A stretch of 64,000 nucleotides of DNA from Streptomyces kaniharaensis (lineage in GTDB: Bacteria; Actinomycetota; Actinomycetes; Streptomycetales; Streptomycetaceae): positions 2,180,001 to 2,244,000 of the forward strand of contig NZ_WBOF01000001.1 in the NCBI RefSeq assembly GCF_009569385.1, read 5' to 3'. Positions 55,720 to 64,000 of the stretch are shown here, piece by piece. Numbering within the stretch: position 1 is the first letter of the stretch; every line of letters starts with the position of its first letter. The translations under genes were made by a program, and so were the position numbers. The notes beneath the pieces are model-generated. The model did not search any database. It worked only from the letters and a program-made list of their open reading frames with translations, and had not been told where the DNA came from.

Positions 55720-57181
55720 TCGTTCTCTCCATCTCCAGCTCGACCTCGGTGCCGCCGTCCGGCGCGGGCCGCACCCGAGCGGTGCCGCCGTTGCGCTTCA
55801 TCCGGCCGATGATCGACTCCCGTACGCCCATCCGGTCCTCGGGCACCGTGTCGGGGTCGAAGCCGGGGCCGTGGTCGCGGACGAACACCGACACCGTCCT
55901 CCCCTCCACCTCGGCGTAGACCTGGACCGGTCCCCCGCCACCGTACTTGGCGGCGTTGACGGTCGCCTCCCTCGCGGCCTGCATCTGCGCCGCGATCTTC
56001 TCGTCCATCGGGCAGTCGCCGACGATCACCAGCTCGACCGGGACGCCGTGCCGGTCCTCGACCTCGGCGACGACGGCGCGCAGGCTCTCCGCCATCGTGT
56101 CCGGCGCGGCCTCGGCGGCGGCCTCCGGGCGGTACAGCCAGAGCCGCAGCTCGCGCTCCTGGGCGCGCGCCAGCCGCAGCACCTCCTTCGGGTCCTCGGC
56201 CCGGCGCTGGATCAGGGTCAGGGTGTGCAGCACCGAGTCGTGGACGTGCGCGGCGATCTCGGCGCGCTCCTGGGCGCGGATGCGGGCGGTGCGCTCGGCC
56301 CCGAGGTCCTGCCACAGCCGCAGCCCGTACGGGCCGAGCAGCACCAGCACGCCGGCCAGCACCGCGATCGAGGCCTCGATCACCGAGCCGAGCGTCGAGC
56401 CGCTGCCCTGCATCGCGAGCAGGGCGATGGTGCCGGCCACCACGAGCAGCACGCCGGCGCCGACCCGGGTGTAGGCGCCGCGCCGCTTCTCGCCCTCCTC
56501 CAGGCCGAACCAGCGCTGCCAGCGCGAGTCGTCGGCCTGCCGCCAGACCAGCGCGACACCCACGCCGATCGCCAGCAGCGGCCAGGTGTACGGCTTGGCG
56601 GTCTGCCAGCCGAGGACGTTGAGCAGGGCGATCAGGCCGATCACGACCATCACCAGGGCGGCGAGCTGGCCGAGGCCGCCCTGCGCGTTCTTGGTGGCGG
56701 GCCGGGCGGCGGCCTCGCTCTCGGCGGCGGCGGTCACGGCGACGGGCTCGCCCTGGAGCGCGTGCTGGAGCAGTTCGCGCAGCCGGCCGACCCAGCCGCG
56801 GCTCCCCTTGGTCAGCGGCGGGCTCGGCGCCTGCCACTGGGAGGCCGGGACGAAGGTGCCGTTGACGTAGACCCAGTGCGCGCCGCCGCGCAGCGCGGGC
56901 TCGCCGATGCCGATCGGCACGACGAACCAGAACGCCGCGTACAGCAGCCCGCCGATGCCCTGCGCGAAGAACAGCAGCACGAACGCGAGCCGGACCCACC
57001 GCACCGGCAGCCCGAGGTGCACCGCGAGGCCGTGCGCGACGCCGCCGAGCATCCGCCCCTGCGGGCTCCGGTAGAGCCGGCGGTAGGGCGGACGGCCGCC
57101 GTCGGGCACGTTCGGATCGGCGCCCGCCGGCGGGGCCGAGTCGGGGGCGAGGGGACGGGGATCGGTACCGGGTGCTGCCAC
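55712..57181 (-). CDS. PspC-domain sensor histidine kinase (LiaS-like)
   Basis: 489 aa membrane kinase. The N-terminal PspC domain (YRSPQGRMLGGVAHGLAVHLGLPVRWVRLAFVLLF) is followed by further spans (about six in all). The HisKA_3-type phospho-acceptor segment is AEIAAHVHDSVLHTLTLIQ, and the ATPase has VNAAKYGGGG (N-box) and DHGPGFD. It phosphorylates the regulator encoded next to it. The start is GTG 57181; no clear SD is seen. It is divergent from the PspC/LiaF-like gene. Confidence 0.93.
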   Translation of the reverse strand: MAAPGTDPRPLAPDSAPPAGADPNVPDGGRPPYRRLYRSPQGRMLGGVAHGLAVHLGLPVRWVRLAFVLLFFAQGIGGLLYAAFWFVVPIGIGEPALRGGAHWVYVNGTFVPASQWQAPSPPLTKGSRGWVGRLRELLQHALQGEPVAVTAAAESEAAARPATKNAQGGLGQLAALVMVVIGLIALLNVLGWQTAKPYTWPLLAIGVGVALVWRQADDSRWQRWFGLEEGEKRRGAYTRVGAGVLLVVAGTIALLAMQGSGSTLGSVIEASIAVLAGVLVLLGPYGLRLWQDLGAERTARIRAQERAEIAAHVHDSVLHTLTLIQRRAEDPKEVLRLARAQERELRLWLYRPEAAAEAAPDTMAESLRAVVAEVEDRHGVPVELVIVGDCPMDEKIAAQMQAAREATVNAAKYGGGGPVQVYAEVEGRTVSVFVRDHGPGFDPDTVPEDRMGVRESIIGRMKRNGGTARVRPAPDGGTEVELEMERTND

Positions 57182-57217
57182 GCCACCGATGGTTCCACGC
57201 GGGCACCTGCGGGCGCA

Positions 57218-57257
57218 TCAGGGTGTTTCCCTACCCCTTATCAGGGACAAGTCAGGG
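57218..57257. promoter_or_regulatory. TCAGGG repeats in the Lia-like divergent promoter
   Basis: TCAGGG occurs at 57218-57223, 57241-57246 and 57252-57257, two of them as TCAGGGTG. TCCCT (57228-57232) and AGGGA (57243-57247) form an inverted pair. The region lies between the two divergent PspC genes, where an autoregulatory site of the response regulator would be expected. Confidence 0.45.
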
Positions 57258-57314
57258 TGCGAGCAGGGCCGGCACCGGTTGGGCGGGGCCGCGCGGCCCG
57301 GAAGGATGGGGGCC

Positions 57315-58769
57315 ATGACCGACGACCACCGCATCCAGGAGGCCGGGCCCGCGGCCCCGCCGGAACCGGACCGCCCCCCGCTGACCCGGGCCGAGCACCA
57401 CCGCGTGGTGGCCGGCGTCTGCGGCGGCCTCGGGCGGCATCTGGACATCGACCCGGTGGTCTTCCGGGTCGTCACGGTGGTGCTCTGCCTCTCCGGCGGG
57501 CTCGGCCTGTTCCTGTACGGCCTGGCCTGGCTGATCGTGCCGACCGAGACGGTGCCGGACGGCAGGGGCGGCAGCCGGCACGGCCGCACCGAGCTCCAGC
57601 GGGTGCTCACCGGCCGGGTGGACGGCCAGTCGGTCGGCGCGGTGCTGATGACCGTGATCGGCACCGGGGTGTTCTTCTCCTCGATGGGCGACGGCGACCA
57701 GCTCCTCCCGTTGCTGCTGCTCGCCGGTCTGGTTTTCCTGGCGGTGCGCTACGACCCCGAGCGCCGGCGCGGCCGGGTCCGCGGGCGCCGCCGCGGCGGC
57801 CCGTACGACCGCGCGTACCCCGGCGCCGAGACGGCCGGCACCGCGTACGTCTGGCCCCGGCAGGAAGCGGCGGACGCCGAGGCGGCCCGTGCCCGGCACG
57901 CCGCCGAGCAGGCCGCCGGCACGGTGCCCGCCGACACCCCGGCCCCCGGCCCGACCGGCTACCTGTGGGACCCACGCCACCCGGAGCGCAACCCGTACGG
58001 CGCCGGCTCCACCACCACTGCGCCGTTCGGCACCCCGGTGCCGCCGCCGGGCAGCCCGGCGCAGCCGTGGTGGCAGCGCACCGACCTGCCGGAGGGCGAC
58101 CCGCTGCGCAAGGAGCGCCCGGCGGCCCCGCCGAAGCGGGCCGTGGTCCGGCATCCGAAGGATCGGTCGGCGCTAGGCTTCTTCGGCTTCCTGCTGGCGA
58201 TCGGCGCGGGCGCCGCGGTCTGGTCCGCCTCGGCCGGCCACACCGGCGCCACCGTGCTGGGCGCGACCGCGCTGGCGACCGCGCTGCTGGTGATCGGTCT
58301 GACCCTGCTGGTCGGCGCGAAGTTCGGCCGGGCGCGCAAGCTCGCGGCGGTCGGCCTGCTGATCACCATGGCGCTGGTCTTCGTCGGCCGCTCGCCGGAC
58401 TCGCTGAAGAACGCGGTCGGCGACCGCGACTGGACCGTCACCTCGGCGGCGCAACTGGAGCCGAAGTACGCCCTCGGCGCCGGCCAGATCCGGCTCGACC
58501 TGAGCGGGCTCGACCCCGCCGGGGGGACCCTCGCCAGCCGGGTGGAGCTCGGCGCCGGGGACCTGACGGTGCTGGTGCCCGCCGACGTGACGGTGACCGT
58601 GATCACCCGGATGGGCCTCGGCGACGTCACCGTCCCCGGCTCCGACGACGGCGACGGCACCGGCCGCCACACCTACCAGATCCACCCCGGCGGCGACCGG
58701 ACGTCCAAGGGCACGCTCGACCTCCAACTCTCGGTCGGGCTCGGCAACATCAAGGTGGTCCAGCAGTGA
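57315..58769 (+). CDS. PspC domain protein with LiaF-like C-terminus
   Basis: 484 aa membrane protein. The PspC domain (VVAGVCGGLGRHLDIDPVVFRVVTVVL) is at residues 30-80. Further spans follow, then an Arg-rich loop and a Pro/Gly-rich linker to about residue 270, and another pair of spans. The C-terminal 100 residues (GAGQIRLDLSGLD, ELGAGDLTVLVPADVTVTV) resemble the beta-helical LiaF C-domain (YvqF family), which inhibits its kinase in Firmicutes. It thus may be the negative regulator of the PspC kinase. The start is ATG 57315; an in-frame ATG three codons earlier is an alternative. It overlaps the next gene by 4 bp. Confidence 0.88.
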   Translation: MTDDHRIQEAGPAAPPEPDRPPLTRAEHHRVVAGVCGGLGRHLDIDPVVFRVVTVVLCLSGGLGLFLYGLAWLIVPTETVPDGRGGSRHGRTELQRVLTGRVDGQSVGAVLMTVIGTGVFFSSMGDGDQLLPLLLLAGLVFLAVRYDPERRRGRVRGRRRGGPYDRAYPGAETAGTAYVWPRQEAADAEAARARHAAEQAAGTVPADTPAPGPTGYLWDPRHPERNPYGAGSTTTAPFGTPVPPPGSPAQPWWQRTDLPEGDPLRKERPAAPPKRAVVRHPKDRSALGFFGFLLAIGAGAAVWSASAGHTGATVLGATALATALLVIGLTLLVGAKFGRARKLAAVGLLITMALVFVGRSPDSLKNAVGDRDWTVTSAAQLEPKYALGAGQIRLDLSGLDPAGGTLASRVELGAGDLTVLVPADVTVTVITRMGLGDVTVPGSDDGDGTGRHTYQIHPGGDRTSKGTLDLQLSVGLGNIKVVQQ

Positions 58770-58975
58770 GGAAGCACCGGCTCGACCTGTTCTCGCTGAT
58801 CGCGGGCGGACTGTTCACCGTGATCGCGGTGGTCTACCTGGTCGCGGCGCTCAACGACCGGTCGGTGAACGGACGGATCGTCATCCCCGTCACCTTCCTG
58901 GTGCTGGGCGCCGGCGGCCTGGCCGGGGCGGTCGCGGCGGTGGCCCGCCGCGGGCGCACCGACCGGGAGGAGTGA
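58766..58975 (+). CDS. Small two-span membrane protein
   Basis: 69 aa: MRKHRLDLFSLIAGGLF opens the first span, VIPVTFLVLGAGGLAGAVAAV is the second, and the tail is RRGRTDREE. The start GTG 58766 overlaps the stop of the LiaF-like gene (GTGA), so it is coupled to it and probably belongs to the same envelope-stress system. No homologue is recalled by name. Confidence 0.8.
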   Translation: MRKHRLDLFSLIAGGLFTVIAVVYLVAALNDRSVNGRIVIPVTFLVLGAGGLAGAVAAVARRGRTDREE

Positions 58976-59020
58976 ACCCGGCCCCCGAACCCCGGCCCCC
59001 GAACCCCGGCCCGCGGCAGC

Positions 59021-60055
59021 TCAGCTCTGCAGCGGGCCGAGGTTCAGCTTGTCGCCGTCCTTGGTGACGCGGTACTTCGGCAGCGGCTTGGTCGCCGGTC
59101 CGTTGACGACGGCGCCGGTGGCCGCGTCGAACCGGGAGCCGTGGCACGGGCAGTACAGCTGGCCGTTCTTCGGGGCGTCCACCACGCAGCCGGAGTGCGT
59201 GCAGACCGCCGAGAGGCCGCAGTACTGGCCGGTCTTGGGCTGGACGATGTAGACGGCGTCGCCGGTGGCCGGGTCCTTGACCTGGGCCGAGCCGCCGACC
59301 GGCACGCTCGCGGCGGGCACCGAGGGGGCCGGCCCGGCGGGAGCGGTGGGCGCCGGGGCCGTGCTCACCGGAGCCGCGGACTGCTTCGGGGCGGCCTGCT
59401 TGCCCCGGCCGAAGGTGCGGGTCAGCGATCCGGTGAGCAGCCCGGCGCCGCCGATCGCGACGGCGGCGATCCCGCCGTCCACCAGGGCCCGGCGCTTGAC
59501 GTGCTCCTCGGTCAGCCCGCGCTCGCGGTCCCGCCCGCCGCGCCGGGCGAGGTAGCCGTCCACCGACAGCACCGGGGTGCCGGCCAGCAGCAGCGGCGTC
59601 CAGGCCATCAGGTAGACGAGGTCGTTGCCGAGGTAGTACGGCGACACGTTCCAGCTGACGGTCAGCCAGAAGCTCAGGTTGATCAGCGCGCCGCCGAGCG
59701 CCGCGACCCGGCCCCAGAGGCCGACCAGGGTGCCGAGGCCGACGGCCAGTTCGCCGAAGGCGATGGCGAGCGCGGACAGGGTCGGCGCGTGGAGGGCGGG
59801 GCCGAGCAGGAAGGAGATCGGGCTGCTGCCCTTGACCGCCTGGGTCTGCGAGACGAATGACGCCGGATCGCCCGCGCCGGCCAGGTAGTGCGTGTCGGAC
59901 AGCTTGTCCAGGGCCGCGTAGACGAAGGTGACGCCGAGGAAGAGCCGCAGCGGTAGCATCGCGTACCGGGTCGCGAACGCCCGCCGCTGGGCCGCCCGGA
60001 CCGCCCGGCCGGCCGCTCCCCCGCCGACCGTCACGGCGTTGCTGGCCTCCGACAT
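59021..60055 (-). CDS. DoxX-Rieske (2Fe-2S) fusion protein
   Basis: 344 aa membrane protein. Residues about 30-180 are a four-helix DoxX domain ([37 protein letters not shown]). A linker with another span ([15 protein letters not shown]) and an Ala/Pro stretch leads to a C-terminal Rieske domain (residues 255-344) with both cluster motifs, CTHSGC and CPCHGS. It is probably an electron carrier at the outer membrane face; its partners are unknown. The start is ATG 60055 with GGAAGGTG seven bases upstream. Confidence 0.92.
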   Translation of the reverse strand: MSEASNAVTVGGGAAGRAVRAAQRRAFATRYAMLPLRLFLGVTFVYAALDKLSDTHYLAGAGDPASFVSQTQAVKGSSPISFLLGPALHAPTLSALAIAFGELAVGLGTLVGLWGRVAALGGALINLSFWLTVSWNVSPYYLGNDLVYLMAWTPLLLAGTPVLSVDGYLARRGGRDRERGLTEEHVKRRALVDGGIAAVAIGGAGLLTGSLTRTFGRGKQAAPKQSAAPVSTAPAPTAPAGPAPSVPAASVPVGGSAQVKDPATGDAVYIVQPKTGQYCGLSAVCTHSGCVVDAPKNGQLYCPCHGSRFDAATGAVVNGPATKPLPKYRVTKDGDKLNLGPLQS

Positions 60056-60129
60056 GCCTCACACCTTCCCTTTCGCCTGTCACTATCCGACAGGTCCGGA
60101 CCGCATTCTGCCCGCTCCTGAACGCTTTC

Positions 60130-60145
60130 GGTGGGACATCCCACC
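60130..60145. promoter_or_regulatory. Perfect palindrome upstream of the DoxX-Rieske gene
   Basis: GGTGGGA-CA-TCCCACC is a 7-bp inverted repeat with a 2-nt centre, 75 bp before the start codon and just upstream of a -10-like GATAGT (about 60081-60086). It may be an operator. Confidence 0.45.
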
Positions 60146-60165
60146 CGCCGACCCCTCCGCACCGC

Positions 60166-60217
60166 GAACGGCCGCGCCGCCGCTCCCTTCACTACGGGAA
60201 CGACGGCGCGGCCGTTC
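60166..60217 (-). terminator. Terminator after guaA
   Basis: A perfect 14-bp stem (GAACGGCCGCGCCG 60166-60179 with 60204-60217) lies 30 bp past the guaA stop on the minus strand. Confidence 0.85.
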
Positions 60218-60245
60218 AGGCTCCGGCCCGGCGGCCGGCGGGAGT

Positions 60246-61843
<1,598 letters not shown>

Positions 61844-62790
61844 AGACGGCCTTCCGGCAGCGGTATCGAGGGTGTCGCACGGACCACGTCCTGATCGGGC
61901 CGCGGCGGCGACGGGTGGGGGTGTCTAGGCACCGATTCTACCGGGCTGCCCGGTTTCACTCGTCTGCCCGTCCAAGCGGCCGTGACCGAGCGGGCCCGCT
62001 CTTCGTTGCTTCACACGACGTGCGACCGCGCCGCGCCTGCCAGGCGCGCCGCCTCCGCCCCGGGCGCGGGGCGCCGCCGCACGGCACTGCAGGACCACGC
62101 GTGGAGCTTTACCCAGTCCACCGGCGCACGTGGCGCCGCCGCCGTTCCGGCCCCGCCGGGCGCGGCGCGCCGTGGGACCGTGCGCGGGTGCCGCGGCCGG
62201 CCAGCAGGGGACAGCGACCCCGGCCGCGACTGGACGGTGAGGTGGGGCGGTCGGCCCCGGGGACGCCCGGACCGGCCGCCGCACCCCCGGTCCCCTCTCG
62301 CGACCCCGTACGCCCCGGAACGCGAACCGGGCGCACACCCTTCACCGTCCCGCGCCGCTACGCGCGTCCCCGTGCGCCGCTGCCGGCAAGACCACTACAC
62401 ACCGTGATCATCGACCGGGCGAACCGAGGTTCACCGCCCCAAAATGGACTGTGCCGAAGTGTGCCGAATCGGTTGCATAGCGGGCCCTTCGTCCAGCACG
62501 ATGCTTCGTGGAAGCGGTTCTCCCGGCGGGCAACGGCTCACCGCGGAGGCCGGGACCGCTGCCGCCGCGACCCGAAGCGGCAAACGGTTTTCACCTCACG
62601 CTCCGTGAGCGAAGGCCCGGCGCAGGCATGCGCGCCGACCCGCCGCACCGCGAGCGTGCGCGCCCCGCGCCACCGGCCACCCACGCCGGAGCCGCACCCG
62701 GCGCGAGCCCAGGCCAACCGACACGACGGCGCTCCTCCCCCGGCGCCGTCATCCAGCACCGGCGCAGCCCTGACGCCGAGTGCTGAGCGA
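61844..62790. other. ~950-bp region without a convincing gene
   Basis: Reading frames on both strands here are Arg/Pro/Ala-rich with irregular third-position use and no recognisable domain. Seen in it: a direct repeat TGTGCCGAA at 62450-62458 and 62460-62468, a GAACC-GA-GGTTC palindrome at 62421-62432, a CTCACG-CTC-CGTGAG hairpin near 62600, and AT-richer DNA around 62430-62500. The guaA promoter should lie at its left end. A small RNA or a missed short gene is possible. Confidence 0.5.
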
Positions 62791-62822
62791 CAAAGGGCCC
62801 CGTTCCCCCGCGGGGCCCTTTG
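62791..62822 (-). terminator. Terminator after the streptophobe-type gene
   Basis: A perfect 12-bp stem (CAAAGGGCCCCG 62791-62802 with 62811-62822) and 8-nt loop lie just past the stop on the minus strand. Confidence 0.9.
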
Positions 62823-62832
62823 CCCTGTCCTC

Positions 62833-64000
62833 CTACTGCTGCTTGCGCCAGACGCTCGGGTCGACCGGCTCCGCGCCACCCTCCGGGCCCTTGGACGGAT
62901 CCACCGGCCCGGACGCCGGCGCAGGCGGGCCGGCGGGCGGGCCTGCGGGCGGGCCGGCCACGTCGCTCACCGCGGGCGCCGCCGGGTACGCCACCGGCTC
63001 GCCCGCGGGCCCGAACGCGTACGGCCCGCCCTGCGGCGGCACCGCGCCGGGCGGGACGGCGGCCGCGCCCCGGCCGCCCGCGAGGGAGGCCAGCACCGGT
63101 GGCAGCAGCACCGCGCCGAGCACCGCCCAGATCACGTTCGCCGCGAGGAGCGACACGAAGACCAGGCTCACCGCGTAGTCGTGGCCGAGCATCCGCCCGC
63201 GGAGCCCGGTGGTGGTCACCGTGGCCGCGCCGCCGGCCAGCGCCATCAGCAGCGTCAGCCCGGCCGCGTACACCACCGCGAGCCGGATCCGGTCGGCCGC
63301 GTCGAGCCGGCGCCGGTGGGCGGTCCAGGCCAGCAGGGCCACCGCGGCGAGCACCAGCAGCCCGGTCCAGCGCCAGTCGGCGCTCTGGTCGCGCAGGTCG
63401 AAGAAGGAGAACTCGTGGGATCCGGTGCCGTCGGGGCCCCAGTCCGGGTCGTCGGAGCCCCAGTCCGAGGAACCTGACCGGCCGTCGGCCGTGGCCTCGG
63501 CCCGGAACGTCGCCCCCGAGCCCACGCCGATCAGCATCAGCCCGAGGTTGGGCAGGAAGGCCAGCGAGACGCCGGTCTGCCAGCCCTCGCCGTTCGCGGC
63601 GACCAGGATGAACCCCACCACCGCGGCGACCCCGACCACCAGCGTCAGCACCTGTCCGGCCGCCAGCGAGGCCACCGCCCAGCCGCGGATCGACCGGCTG
63701 CGCCAGGCCGCCCAGCGCAGCGCGTCAGTGCCGTACACGGCGAAGGCGACCAGCCCGGCGAGCAGCGCGCTCCAGCCGACCGCCTGGGCCCAGCCGGCGT
63801 CGGCGGTGTACGTCACCACGTCCCGCTCGTACCGGTCGCCGGTGTACGGGTTCCAGGTCGTGCCCGCGAGCAGGCCGACCACCAGCGACACGGCGGCCGC
63901 GACCACGGCGGTGCGCAGCGCCTCGCCGGCCGCCTGGGCGCCGGTCAGCTGCTGGGCCGTCCGCGCCTGCCGGCGGCGGGAGGAGACCCGCAGGCCCAGC
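62833..64000 (-). CDS. Streptophobe-type polytopic membrane protein (5' end beyond window)
   Basis: About 389 codons are present and the frame remains open to base 64000; GTG 63906 is an internal codon rather than a proven start. Six or more membrane spans (AAAVSLVVGLLAG; AVGWSALLAGLVAFAVYG; VLTLVVGVAAVVGFILV and others) alternate with a Ser/Asp-rich outer loop (GRSGSSDWGSDDPDWGPDG). The C-terminal tail of 80 residues is Pro/Gly/Ala-rich. This layout fits the streptomycete streptophobe family, whose function is unknown. Confidence 0.82.
   Translation of the reverse strand, partial: LGLRVSSRRRQARTAQQLTGAQAAGEALRTAVVAAAVSLVVGLLAGTTWNPYTGDRYERDVVTYTADAGWAQAVGWSALLAGLVAFAVYGTDALRWAAWRSRSIRGWAVASLAAGQVLTLVVGVAAVVGFILVAANGEGWQTGVSLAFLPNLGLMLIGVGSGATFRAEATADGRSGSSDWGSDDPDWGPDGTGSHEFSFFDLRDQSADWRWTGLLVLAAVALLAWTAHRRRLDAADRIRLAVVYAAGLTLLMALAGGAATVTTTGLRGRMLGHDYAVSLVFVSLLAANVIWAVLGAVLLPPVLASLAGGRGAAAVPPGAVPPQGGPYAFGPAGEPVAYPAAPAVSDVAGPPAGPPAGPPAPASGPVDPSKGPEGGAEPVDPSVWRKQQ

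Noticed and set aside
55370..58765. Long plus-strand frame opposite the kinase genes
   Set aside because: Shadow of the minus-strand coding sequence and of the LiaF-like gene. Only its last 69 codons (58766-58975) are a real small gene.
61925..62338. Possible 137-aa minus-strand gene in the same gap
   Set aside because: Arg/Gly/Ala-rich with no SD and no recognisable fold; codon positions look random.
62508..62786. Possible 92-aa plus-strand gene in the guaA upstream gap
   Set aside because: GTG start without SD, Pro/Arg-rich product, and too many A/T-ending codons for this genome; no domain seen.

Overview
The window looks like part of the core chromosome of a streptomycete (Streptomyces, Kitasatospora or a close relative). 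The DNA is very GC-rich, with strong G/C preference at third codon positions. Many genes start with GTG. Several have no Shine-Dalgarno (SD) site but carry a -10 hexamer 6-8 nt before the start codon, as in leaderless mRNAs. Family content fits too: an SCO4848-type membrane protein, a streptophobe-type membrane protein, DUF6350, DUF3017, a sdhCDAB operon, and separate large and small acyl-CoA mutase subunits. From memory (not checked) the order resembles the S. coelicolor SCO47xx-SCO48xx region. I see no rRNA, tRNA, insertion sequence, prophage or CRISPR array.

Layout, left to right. 1-5072 (minus): a BMP-type nucleoside ABC importer (lipoprotein, ATPase, two permeases; the second permease runs off the left edge). 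5336-11754: an M20 amidohydrolase, a methylmalonyl-CoA-mutase-like large subunit, an SDR oxidoreductase, a lipoprotein peptidase, and an OHCU-decarboxylase-like gene with an unusual leader. 12049-15492: sdhCDAB. 15554-27445: a secreted FG-GAP protein and an envelope block (SCO4848-type protein, D,D-carboxypeptidase, YihY/BrkB protein, a GT2 enzyme and two related teichoic-acid-type CDP-glycerol transferases). 27447-36421: 2H phosphoesterase-trpS, a CNNM/CorC-type protein, mdh, DUF3017-folD, a small membrane protein, and purN-purH. 36746-40564: a Pro-rich membrane protein, DUF6350, and a LuxR-HTH/sigma-like/transmembrane fusion. 40695-42771: sucCD.

43087-50778 holds a five-gene module of two divergent operons: MoxR ATPase-DUF5682-VWA on the minus strand and SWIM-DUF5691 on the plus strand. 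It is the best candidate here for a poorly described system. 50805-64000 then holds the small B12-binding mutase subunit, an M23 peptidase, pcrA, a LiaFSR-like envelope-stress system, a DoxX-Rieske fusion, guaA, about 1 kb without a convincing gene, and a streptophobe-type gene that runs off the right edge.

How it works together: sdh, mdh and sucCD cover much of the TCA cycle. folD, purN, purH, guaA and the nucleoside importer form a purine and one-carbon theme. The mutase subunits would feed the succinyl-CoA pool that sucCD uses. The carboxypeptidase, M23 peptidase, glycerophosphotransferases and Lia-like system are envelope functions.

Regulatory oddities are as notable as the genes. Two genes have no sensible ATG/GTG/TTG start but have an ATC or CTG codon at ideal SD spacing. 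One of them (11209-11754) also has a nested-hairpin leader, an occluded SD and the only in-frame TTA codon I noticed, which suggests bldA dependence. Several convergent gene pairs share or almost share stop codons. Family names come from recognising motifs by eye; no search was run.
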